A DNA stretch of 64,000 nucleotides from Pseudomonas fluorescens (GTDB lineage: Bacteria > Pseudomonadota > Gammaproteobacteria > Pseudomonadales > Pseudomonadaceae): contig NZ_CABVII010000006.1 of the NCBI RefSeq assembly GCF_902497995.1, positions 62,001-126,000 of the forward strand. The letters run 5' to 3'. A program made the position numbers and the translations under genes. Positions 30,833-37,994 of the stretch are shown here, in pieces. Numbering within the stretch: position 1 is the first letter of the stretch; each line of letters begins with the position of its first letter. The notes below the pieces were generated by a model. It was given only the letters and a program-made list of their open reading frames with translations, searched no databases and was not told where the DNA came from.

Positions 30833-31738
30833 TTAGACCCTTGCAAGCCCTTTTGACTTCAACCACTCACACACCGTCTCAACCGCCATTCTGCCGAAAT
30901 CCTCCCCGGTGCGGCTGCGTATACTGACAAACCCGCCTTCCTTTTCTTTTTCCCCGATTACCACCAGATACGGCACGTTTTGACTGTGCTCGCGAATCTT
31001 GTGGCGAACCTTTTCGTGACGCAGATCCGCGGTGGCACGCACGCCAATTCGGCGCAATGCCTCGGTCACCGACTGGGCATAAGCCAATTGGCGATCATCC
31101 ATACTCACGACAATCACATGCGGCGGTGCGCGCCAATGTTCCAGTTCCTTTTGGCAAGACCAGCAGGTGCCATATATCCGTTGTGACGAAGTACCGCTGA
31201 TGTGGTCCAGGGCGAATGCCTGCAATACCCTGGTTGCGGGAACGTGCGGTCCCACAGTCACACATTCGAAATTCCCCATCAGGTACGGCGATAGCGTCTC
31301 GAAAGGTGTTGATCGCAATGACGGATCGCGACGGCGGATCGAATGATTGGTCGCCACCAGCGTCTTCATCCGTGCTTCGATGATGGCAAGGTCGACCAGG
31401 GTTAAAGGACGCTCGTAGGTAAACTCATAAAAAAAGCCGTCACCCAGCGCCGATCCAATCTGCAACTGCGCACGGGGGTAAAGCTGTTTGACCGCCATGG
31501 ACAGCATCAGCGCGCAGGAACGGCGGAGGATCTCCAGGCCATCGGGTTCCTGCGGTGTGACGATACTGACCCGCGCATCCGCCTCGATCAGGAACGCACA
31601 GTCTACCAGCACCCCGTCTACTCGCCCTGCGACAGCCGCCTTGGCCAACCCTACGCCGATACTCGCGGCAAGCTCATACACGGACAACGGCTGGTCGTAT
31701 TCTCGCAATGAACCATCAGTCAAAGTGATCTGGATCAT
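30833..31738 (-). CDS. Threonyl-tRNA synthetase paralogue lacking the catalytic core
   Basis: 301 residues, against about 640 for ThrS, in one uninterrupted frame. Residues 1-62 are a TGS domain (I-T-L-T-D-G-S-L-R-E-Y). Residues ~65-190 are the editing/SAD domain (Y-P-R-A-Q-L-Q-I-G-S-A-L-G-D-G-F-F-Y-E-F, V-G-P-H-V-P-A-T-R-V-L, Q-R-I-Y-G-T-C-W). The frame then jumps at about residue 205 to the anticodon-binding domain (R-R-I-G-V-R-A-T-A-D-L-R-H-E-K-V-R-H-K-I). The class II core with motifs 1-3 is missing, and the editing H-x-x-x-H is changed to R-S-C-A-L. It cannot charge tRNA. Duplicated thrS genes occur in zinc-starvation clusters with COG0523 proteins, matching its neighbours. It may be a decayed gene or a reused tRNA-binding fragment. 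Confidence 0.8.
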   Translation of the reverse strand: MIQITLTDGSLREYDQPLSVYELAASIGVGLAKAAVAGRVDGVLVDCAFLIEADARVSIVTPQEPDGLEILRRSCALMLSMAVKQLYPRAQLQIGSALGDGFFYEFTYERPLTLVDLAIIEARMKTLVATNHSIRRRDPSLRSTPFETLSPYLMGNFECVTVGPHVPATRVLQAFALDHISGTSSQRIYGTCWSCQKELEHWRAPPHVIVVSMDDRQLAYAQSVTEALRRIGVRATADLRHEKVRHKIREHSQNVPYLVVIGEKEKEGGFVSIRSRTGEDFGRMAVETVCEWLKSKGLARV

Positions 31739-31843
31739 GGTCAGGGTTCTCGAAGTTTTCGATCACATGCGCTCGCGCATAAACCCTACGGGCAAACCCT
31801 GGCCGCTGTCATTAGGATATTAGTCGTAACCCATGGCAGCGGA

Positions 31844-32338
31844 TCATGCTGCTTCCCAATTCCATCGACTTTCGGCAACCGCGTCGTGGGCGTGGAGGCT
31901 TTCGGCGTGGATCACCGGGATGTGAAACGCGTTGATGCCAAGCGAACGTTTCAGGGCGATGTTCAAGCGTCGGGCAGCATCTTCGCAGAACATCAGGTTC
32001 TGACCATTGGCCAAGGCGAAGGCTTGTTCGTCGGCGCGTTTCACCGCGGTTTGTACGGCGGTTCCTAGCGCCGCTTCCTCGTCATTGATCGTCGCGATCG
32101 ACGAATTGCTGCTGAATCAACTGCCGGGACAGCGCCGCCGAGCAAGGGCAGGTCGAGGAATATGCAACGTCTATTTTTAGTTCCACGTGGAACATCTCAC
32201 GCCCGTGTCGGCCTTTGCACTCAGGCGTTGGCCATTCAGTAAAACAGGTAGAGCAATGCCACACATGCCCACCCACTCCAGTGGCAGGGCTTCGCGTGAG
32301 GCCTGCGCGGCGATATCTGGCAGAGTCAGCGCATTCAT
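31844..32338 (-). pseudogene. folE2: Broken folE2 (GTP cyclohydrolase IB), internally deleted
   Basis: Read on the minus strand from ATG 32336-32338, the frame encodes [18 protein letters not shown] and [10 protein letters not shown], a FolE2 start, and then stops. A second frame contains [22 protein letters not shown], the central region with the metal-binding Cys. A third contains [18 protein letters not shown] and [10 protein letters not shown], the C-terminal part. The total of about 495 bases compares with about 900 for an intact gene, so large deletions and frameshifts have occurred. FolE2 is a zinc-independent backup for FolE induced by zinc starvation, in keeping with the divergent Zur-like box. 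A parS lies inside. Confidence 0.85.
32180..32193. other. parS site (ParB-binding palindrome)
   Basis: Second perfect GTTCCACGTGGAAC palindrome, located in the folE2 pseudogene 7.9 kb from the first parS at 24307. Confidence 0.95.
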
Positions 32339-32369
32339 GAGCAGGTCCATCGTTGAATTCGGTTTTGTA

Positions 32370-32384
32370 TGTTATGTTATTACA
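32370..32384. promoter_or_regulatory. Zur-like box between folE2 remnant and zigA-like gene
   Basis: TGTTATGTTATTACA matches the Zur pattern TGTTATANTATAACA at 12 of the 14 defined positions, with the core GTTAT-GTT-ATTAC. It lies in the divergent gap between the folE2 remnant (start 32338) and the COG0523 gene (start 32450), where a zinc-uptake repressor would be expected to act. Confidence 0.7.
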
Positions 32385-32449
32385 TTAAGTGCCGCCAAGC
32401 CTTTTTCAAGCCCGACGATTTGATCGGTCTGCCCTGTGAGGAACTCCTG

Positions 32450-33658
32450 ATGCCCAATCGTCTTCCTGTCACCGTCCTGTCCGGCTTTCTAGGTGCCGGC
32501 AAAAGTACCTTGCTCAACTACGTGCTACGTAACCGCGACAGCCTGCGGGTTGCCGTGATCGTCAACGATATGAGCGAAATCAATATCGACGGCCGCGAAG
32601 TCCAGCGCGATGTCAGCCTGAACCGTACCGAGGAAAAACTCGTGGAAATGAGCAATGGCTGCATCTGCTGCACATTGCGCGAAGACTTGTTGGAAGAGGT
32701 GAGCGAACTTGCCAGGGAGGGTCGGTTTGATTACTTGCTGATCGAGTCCACCGGCATTTCCGAACCCTTGCCAGTGGCGGAAACCTTCACCTTCCGCGAC
32801 GAAGATGGGCAGAGCCTGGCTGACATCGCCCGGCTCGACACCATGGTAACGGTGGTCGATGGCATGAATTTCCTGCTCGACTACCAGGCTGCCGAAAGCC
32901 TCGCTTCCCGTGGTGAAACATTGGGTGATGAGGACGAGCGCTCAATCACTGATCTGTTGATCGAGCAGATCGAGTTCGCCGATGTGATCCTGATCAGCAA
33001 GATCGACCTGATCAGCAGTCGCGAGCGCCAAGAGCTGATCGCGATCCTCGAGCGGCTCAATACACAGGCGGAAATCATCCCGATGGTGATGGGTGAAATC
33101 CCCTTGGAGAAGATTCTTAACACCGGTCGCTTCGACTTCGAAAAGGCCGCTCTGGCGCCCGGTTGGTTGCAGGAAATGCGTGGCGAACACGTGCCGGAAA
33201 CCCAAGAGTACGGCATCGCCTCCAGCACTTATCGCGCACGTCGACCCTTTCACCCGCAGCGCTTTTTCAGCTTCATCGACCGGCCCTGGGTGAACGGCAA
33301 ATTGCTGCGCTCCAAGGGTTTTTTCTGGCTGGCCAGCAAGCACATGGACGCCGGTAGCTGGTCCCAGGCCGGGGGCTTGATGCGCCACGGTTTCGCCGGG
33401 CGCTGGTGGCGTTTCGTGCCAAAAGCCCAGTGGCCGCAGGACGCAGATAGCTCGGCTGCGATCATGCAAAACTGGACAGCCGACACCGGCGATTGCCGGC
33501 AGGAACTGGTGTTCATCGGCCAGAACATCGACTTCGCGCTACTCACCGCGGAACTCGATGACTGCCTGCTGACTGATGATGAAATGGCGGCGGGTATCGA
33601 GGGCTGGAGGCAGCTGTCCGATCCGTTCGGCCCTTGGCATGAAGAGGCGGCAGCGTGA
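32450..33658 (+). CDS. zigA: COG0523/CobW-family GTPase, ZigA-like zinc metallochaperone
   Basis: 402 residues from ATG 32450, which has GAGGA at 32438-32442. The GTPase Walker A is [11 protein letters not shown], the COG0523 metal motif is C-I-C-C ([12 protein letters not shown]), then E-S-T-G-I-S-E-P and the guanine-specificity segment I-S-K-I-D-L. The C-terminal CobW domain (R-P-F-H-P-Q-R-F-F) is present. Long COG0523 proteins with this context act in zinc-starvation responses, delivering zinc to client enzymes. It is divergent from the folE2 remnant across a Zur-like box, and its stop overlaps the next start. Confidence 0.9.
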   Translation: MPNRLPVTVLSGFLGAGKSTLLNYVLRNRDSLRVAVIVNDMSEINIDGREVQRDVSLNRTEEKLVEMSNGCICCTLREDLLEEVSELAREGRFDYLLIESTGISEPLPVAETFTFRDEDGQSLADIARLDTMVTVVDGMNFLLDYQAAESLASRGETLGDEDERSITDLLIEQIEFADVILISKIDLISSRERQELIAILERLNTQAEIIPMVMGEIPLEKILNTGRFDFEKAALAPGWLQEMRGEHVPETQEYGIASSTYRARRPFHPQRFFSFIDRPWVNGKLLRSKGFFWLASKHMDAGSWSQAGGLMRHGFAGRWWRFVPKAQWPQDADSSAAIMQNWTADTGDCRQELVFIGQNIDFALLTAELDDCLLTDDEMAAGIEGWRQLSDPFGPWHEEAAA

Positions 33659-34308
33659 TGTTGCCACCGACTCTGAATCTGAAGCCAATCATTCATCAGG
33701 TGCAAGGTGAAGCCCCGCAAGCCTTGGCACGCATCCTCGATGACGGAGTAAACCTCGCGGTTTGGCAGCGGCAATTGCCGGTGCATATCGCCGATTTCGC
33801 CTGCTTGCTGTTGTCCCTGGACGAATCGCTGGCCGAGTCACTGTCCCTGGAACTGGCCGACGAAGAAGCCGAACCCGATCTCCACGGATTGGCCTCAGGC
33901 TTCAGCGACCTCGAAGGCTATGAAGGCTTCATTACCGACGTTTCCTGGCTGGTCAGCGCATTCGCCTGTTTACTGGGCGCCAAACGTATCGGTCTGCGCC
34001 TCAGGGTCCTGGACAAAGCCATGTGCCCGCGTTTTCACGTCGATCATGTGCCGGTGCGGTTGATCACCACCTATGCTGGTATTGGCAGTCAGTGGCTGAA
34101 GGAAGGGGTGATGGATCGCGGCCAATTGGGCCAACCCGACGCGCAACCCCAGGGCGATGCGCTGATCCAGCAAATCGCCAGCGGCGACGTGGCGCTGCTC
34201 AAGGGCGAGAAATGGCATGGCAACGAAGGCTGCGGCTTGATTCACCGCTCGCCCCAACCCGCGCCGGGAGAGCGCCGCTTGATTCTGACCCTCGATTGGT
34301 TGAGCTAG
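33658..34308 (+). CDS. DUF1826-family protein
   Basis: 216 residues starting at ATG 33658, which overlaps the stop of the COG0523 gene (TGATG), so the two are translationally coupled. The sequence is soluble, with no signal peptide. A conserved-looking segment V-L-D-K-A-M-C-P-R-F-H-V-D-H-V-P-V-R-L-I is followed by G-E-K-W-H-G-N-E-G-C-G-L-I-H-R-S-P; its Cys and His residues (C-P-R-F-H-V-D-H, W-H-G, H-R-S) could bind metal. From memory, DUF1826 genes sit beside zinc-linked COG0523 genes in pseudomonads. The molecular function is unknown. Confidence 0.85.
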   Translation: MLPPTLNLKPIIHQVQGEAPQALARILDDGVNLAVWQRQLPVHIADFACLLLSLDESLAESLSLELADEEAEPDLHGLASGFSDLEGYEGFITDVSWLVSAFACLLGAKRIGLRLRVLDKAMCPRFHVDHVPVRLITTYAGIGSQWLKEGVMDRGQLGQPDAQPQGDALIQQIASGDVALLKGEKWHGNEGCGLIHRSPQPAPGERRLILTLDWLS

Positions 34309-34312
34309 CGGC

Positions 34313-34669
34313 TCACGGCTTGAGCCAGGTTCCCTGGCTCTGGGCTTCGCAAAACGGCTGCAAGTACGCCGCATCGGTGGCCACTCCGTAATAGTGGATG
34401 TCCTGCCGGTACGGCATATTGGCGACTTGAGCGTTGCTGCACACACCGAAGGCACCGGCGGGGCATTGGTCAACGTACTGCACCTCGACTTTCTGCCCGG
34501 GCAGGTTTGGTTGACAGAATCCTTCTGCGAACAGGCTTTGCGGGATGGTGCGGTTCTGCTGGCAGACTTTGACGTCGAGTCGTACAGCTGTACTATGTAC
34601 CACACATGCCTGCGCCACCACATCACTTGAAGTGAGTGCCAACAGCAACGACAACCCCATCAACCGCAT
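34313..34669 (-). CDS. Small secreted cysteine-containing protein
   Basis: 118 residues with an N-terminal signal peptide (M-R-L-M-G-L-S-L-L-L-A-L-T-S-S-D-V-V-A-Q-A). The mature part holds six cysteines (Q-A-C-V-V, K-V-C-Q-Q, G-F-C-Q-P, D-Q-C-P-A, G-V-C-S-N, P-F-C-E-A), which suggests disulfide bonds in the periplasm. I do not recognise a family with confidence. It is embedded, in opposite orientation, between two zinc-linked genes; only 26 bases separate its start from that of the next COG0523 gene. An AGGAGGT ribosome site is visible on the minus strand just upstream. Confidence 0.72.
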   Translation of the reverse strand: MRLMGLSLLLALTSSDVVAQACVVHSTAVRLDVKVCQQNRTIPQSLFAEGFCQPNLPGQKVEVQYVDQCPAGAFGVCSNAQVANMPYRQDIHYYGVATDAAYLQPFCEAQSQGTWLKP

Positions 34670-34695
34670 TTTTTACCTCCTAGAAAATACCGACC

Positions 34696-35661
34696 ATGTT
34701 GCAGAACATCCCGACCCACGTCATTGCCGGCCCATTGGGCGCCGGCAAGACCAGCCTGATCAAGCACCTGCTGGCGCAACGCCCCGCAAACGAGCGTTGG
34801 GCGGTGCTGATCAACGAGTTCGGCCAGATCGGCCTCGACGCTGCACTGCTGACCCGGGACATCGAAGGTATAGCACTGGGTGAAGTGGCCGGGGGCTGTT
34901 TGTGTTGCGTGAATGGTGCGCCGTTTCAGATCGGGCTCGGGCGCTTGCTGCGCAAGGCGCGGCCGGATCGACTGTTCATCGAACCTTCGGGGCTGGGGCA
35001 TCCGGCGCAGTTGCTCAGGCAATTGAGTGAGACACCGTGGCAAGGGGTGCTGGCCGTTCAACCTTGTGTACTGGTACTGGATGCCCAGGCGCTTGCTGTC
35101 GGTAAACCGCTGCCTGCGACGCAACAAGAGGCGCTGAACAGTGCCGGGTTGTTGCTGTTGAACAAGTCAGAAGATCTCGACGCCGGGGTTCGGCAGCGTA
35201 TCGCCGCGCAACTGCCGGCGCGTCGGTTGTACTGGACGCAGCAAGCTGTGTTGCCGTTGAGCGAATTACCCGGGCGTGAAATTCAGGCTATGACGGGTGT
35301 GGATAACTTCAGCGTGCCCAAGGGACTGGCGCAGATACCGGCGATCTGGAGTGATCCTGCATTGCCGATATGCCTGAGTCAGGAACAGGAGGGCGGCTGG
35401 AGCATTGGCTGGCGTTGGCATCCGAGTCAGACATTCGATGCGGCGCTTGTTGGCCGGTGGCTGGAAAGCTTGGCCTGGCGGCGGGCGAAACTGGTTATCC
35501 ACAGCGTCGGTGGTTGGGGTTCAGCCAATGCGTTGGATAATTCGGTGCTGGAATGGCGGACTAGTGAGTGGCGGCGGGATTCGCGGATCGAGTTGATTTT
35601 CAGTGAGCCGCAGGAGGTTGATTTGCTGCAAAGGGCATTGGCGAACTGTCGTTCGAGTTGA
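34696..35661 (+). CDS. Second COG0523/CobW-family GTPase
   Basis: 321 residues. Walker A reads G-P-L-G-A-G-K-T-S-L-I, the metal motif is G-G-C-L-C-C-V-N-G (C-L-C-C), followed by F-I-E-P-S-G-L-G-H-P and the guanine-specificity N-K-S-E-D. It is shorter and more divergent than the ZigA-like protein at 32450, belonging to the YjiA-like side of the family, so the pair is probably not a simple duplication. It likely binds zinc or another transition metal. No good ribosome site is visible before ATG 34696. DnaA boxes occur inside at 35298-35306 and 35495-35503. Confidence 0.88.
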   Translation: MLQNIPTHVIAGPLGAGKTSLIKHLLAQRPANERWAVLINEFGQIGLDAALLTRDIEGIALGEVAGGCLCCVNGAPFQIGLGRLLRKARPDRLFIEPSGLGHPAQLLRQLSETPWQGVLAVQPCVLVLDAQALAVGKPLPATQQEALNSAGLLLLNKSEDLDAGVRQRIAAQLPARRLYWTQQAVLPLSELPGREIQAMTGVDNFSVPKGLAQIPAIWSDPALPICLSQEQEGGWSIGWRWHPSQTFDAALVGRWLESLAWRRAKLVIHSVGGWGSANALDNSVLEWRTSEWRRDSRIELIFSEPQEVDLLQRALANCRSS

Positions 35662-35673
35662 AGAACTTTTGAT

Positions 35674-36105
35674 TTATGGGCGCCACTTGGTGTGTTCCTG
35701 CCGCCACTGACTCAACTCGATGACCTCGGCTCGAGGCTTCACTGCGTCAACCACCTCGGGTGTATCGTCGAATGGCATGGGGTAGGGCGCCAGTTCGATC
35801 TGTGCGCTGTGGGCCCCGAATTGAGTGATCGTACCGTTGTGACGGGTTTCACCAGTCACGGTGAATTCGAAGTTATATACACGGGCCAGGCGCCGCCGAT
35901 CGTTGGCGTCTTTGATGAAGGCGATTTTTTTCAACGCCACGTTGCCGTCCAGCAATTCGATTCCAAGTTTGCTGCAATGCTGCATGACCCGCTCCAGTGC
36001 CCGCTCGCGCAAGCCATGGTTATGCCATAGCCACGCGCCACCGGTGGCGAGCAGCATTAGCACGAAGATATTTCCGAGGGTCAGCATTAAAGGGTGCTCC
36101 AACAA
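35674..36105 (-). CDS. DUF3301-family single-pass membrane protein
   Basis: A 143-residue protein (137 if the start at M-L-T-L-G-N, near 36087, is used). It has one N-terminal membrane helix ([18 protein letters not shown]) and a soluble part with [21 protein letters not shown], typical of the DUF3301 family of gamma-proteobacteria. The function is unknown. It converges with the preceding COG0523 gene and is divergent from pdxY. Confidence 0.8.
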   Translation of the reverse strand: MLEHPLMLTLGNIFVLMLLATGGAWLWHNHGLRERALERVMQHCSKLGIELLDGNVALKKIAFIKDANDRRRLARVYNFEFTVTGETRHNGTITQFGAHSAQIELAPYPMPFDDTPEVVDAVKPRAEVIELSQWRQEHTKWRP

Positions 36106-36204
36106 GATGGTGTCAGCTTAACTGCGTCTGCGGTCTGTCGTATAGGCTGTGTTTCGTCGCATACTGCGCGGCTCGAATTTCAATCGTTTTACGGAACTCA
36201 GTGC

Positions 36205-37077
36205 ATGAAACGTACGCCCCATCTGCTCGCCATCCAGTCCCACGTGGTGTTCGGCCACGCTGGCAACAGCGCCGCTGTTTTCCCGATGCAGCGGGTCGGG
36301 GTGAATGTCTGGCCGCTCAATACCGTACAGTTCTCCAACCACACCCAATATGGCCAGTGGGCCGGCGACGTGCTGGCCCCGCATCAGATTCCCGAGTTGG
36401 TGGAAGGGATCGCCGCGATTGGCGAACTGGGCAACTGCGATGCTGTGTTGTCCGGTTACCTCGGCAGTGCGGCCCAGGGCCGGGCCATTCTGACGGGGGT
36501 GGCGCGAATCAAATCGATAAACCCCAAGGCACTGTATCTGTGCGACCCGGTGATGGGCCATCCGGAGAAGGGCTGCAGCGTGCCGGCGGAAGTCAGCGAC
36601 TTTCTGCTGGAAGAAGCGGCCGCCGTGGCGGATTTCATGTGCCCGAACCAGCTCGAGCTGGACAGCTTCTCGGGACGCAAGCCGCAGTCACTGTTCGATT
36701 GCCTGGCCATGGCGCGAGTGCTGTTGGCGCGCGGTCCGAAGGCGGTGCTGGTCAAGCATCTGGACTATCCCGGCAAGTCGGCGGACGTTTTCGAGATGCT
36801 GCTGGTGACAGGTGAAGGCAGCTGGCACCTGCGTCGTCCAATGCTGGCGTTTCCGCGGCAGCCAGTGGGGGTTGGCGACCTGACATCCGGGCTGTTTCTG
36901 GCGCGTGTCCTGTTGGGCGATAGCTTGGTGGCGGCTTTTGAGTTCGCTGCGTCGGCCGTGCATGAAGTGCTGTTGGAAACCCAGGCCTGTGCCAGCTATG
37001 AGCTGGAACTGGTGCGGGCCCAGGACCGGATTGCCCATCCGCGGGTGCGGTTCGAGGCGATGGCGATAAGCCTTTAA
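36205..37077 (+). CDS. pdxY: Pyridoxal kinase PdxY
   Basis: Ribokinase-like enzyme that phosphorylates pyridoxal in the B6 salvage pathway. ATG 36205 ([20 protein letters not shown]) gives 290 residues, the usual size. Visible landmarks are [24 protein letters not shown], and the anion-hole/catalytic motif [10 protein letters not shown] with its catalytic Asp. A REPIN with very long arms follows the stop. Confidence 0.95.
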   Translation: MKRTPHLLAIQSHVVFGHAGNSAAVFPMQRVGVNVWPLNTVQFSNHTQYGQWAGDVLAPHQIPELVEGIAAIGELGNCDAVLSGYLGSAAQGRAILTGVARIKSINPKALYLCDPVMGHPEKGCSVPAEVSDFLLEEAAAVADFMCPNQLELDSFSGRKPQSLFDCLAMARVLLARGPKAVLVKHLDYPGKSADVFEMLLVTGEGSWHLRRPMLAFPRQPVGVGDLTSGLFLARVLLGDSLVAAFEFAASAVHEVLLETQACASYELELVRAQDRIAHPRVRFEAMAISL

Positions 37078-37081
37078 AAGC

Positions 37082-37200
37082 TTCGCGGGCAAGTCGGATC
37101 GCCGCACCGCTCGCTCCTACAGGACGGCGTCGTTCACAACAGATGTGTGCGACTCGGACCTGTAGGAGCGAGCGGTGCGGCGATCCGACTTGCCCGCGAA
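37082..37200. repeat. REPIN: perfect 42-bp inverted repeat downstream of pdxY
   Basis: 37082-37123 and 37159-37200 are exact reverse complements over 42 bases, around a 35-base spacer. Arms start TTCGCGGGCAAGTCGGATCG and contain CTCGCTCCTACAGG, a REP type different from the GTGGGAGCGGGCTTGC type elsewhere here. It lies between convergent genes (pdxY and the thioesterase). Confidence 0.93.
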
Positions 37201-37224
37201 AGCAGTTTAAAGATCAGGCACGGT

Positions 37225-37707
37225 TCAGGCGTCGCCCTTGATCTCCTGATAACGCTTTTCCAGTTCCTGCCGGATCTGCCGGCGTTGCTGGGCCTGCATG
37301 AAACGACGCTTGTCTTCGCTGTTCTGCGGTTCCAGCGGCGGGACTGCGGCCGGTTTTCGCTGATCATCCACCGCGACCATGGTGAAGAAACAACTGTTGG
37401 TGTGGCGCACGGAGCGCTCGCGGATGTTTTCGGTCACCACCTTGATGCCCACCTCCATCGAGGTGTTGCCGGTGTAATTGACCGAGGCCAGGAAGGTGAC
37501 CAGTTCGCCGACATGAATCGGCTCACGAAAAATCACCTGATCCACCGACAAAGTCACGACATAGCGGCCGGCATATCGGCTGGCGCAGGCGTAGGCCACT
37601 TCGTCGAGGTACTTGAGCAGGGTTCCGCCGTGAACATTGCCAGAAAAATTGGCCATGTCGGGGGTCATCAATACCGTCATCGACAGTTGGGCGTTTCCGG
37701 GTTCCAT
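37225..37707 (-). CDS. Hotdog-fold acyl-CoA thioesterase
   Basis: 160 residues from the preferred start M-E-P-G-N-A-Q-L-S-M; a further in-frame start 24 codons upstream gives a Pro/Glu-rich, unconserved extension. The active-site helix motif is N-F-S-G-N-V-H-G-G-T-L-L-K-Y-L-D-E-V-A-Y, characteristic of YciA-like thioesterases, followed by V-D-Q-V-I-F-R-E-P-I-H-V-G-E-L-V-T. It cleaves acyl-CoA esters in the cytosol; the chain-length preference is unknown. The C-terminal 35 residues are strongly charged. Confidence 0.9.
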   Translation of the reverse strand: MEPGNAQLSMTVLMTPDMANFSGNVHGGTLLKYLDEVAYACASRYAGRYVVTLSVDQVIFREPIHVGELVTFLASVNYTGNTSMEVGIKVVTENIRERSVRHTNSCFFTMVAVDDQRKPAAVPPLEPQNSEDKRRFMQAQQRRQIRQELEKRYQEIKGDA

Positions 37708-37994
37708 AGCGTTCTCACGGTTCAAGGCAGGTTCGGAGGGGGAGCGCACCTCTGCGGGTGCCTGGTCGGTTTTTTTCAAACCACAGTTATCGGGACGCCG
37801 GGCGGATGATTGCCGTCACGCCTTAACGATCTGTTTCCATATATTGCACCGCCTTTCTGCCGGAAGTCGCGGTGTTACCCTTCAAATGCCCACCCCGAAG
37901 ACAATTCCTACATCTAAATCGGATTTTTACTCTGCTCAATTCAGACCTTTCCCGGGCTGGTGCTTGAGCAAAATTTACCCAAGGAGCCCACACC

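Noticed and set aside
32187..32423. 78-codon plus-strand frame upstream of the zigA-like gene
   Set aside because: It is antisense to the recognisable folE2 start and spans the Zur-like box.
37082..37200. CRISPR-like repeat
   Set aside because: Only one inverted pair with no regular direct repeats or spacers; it is a REPIN.
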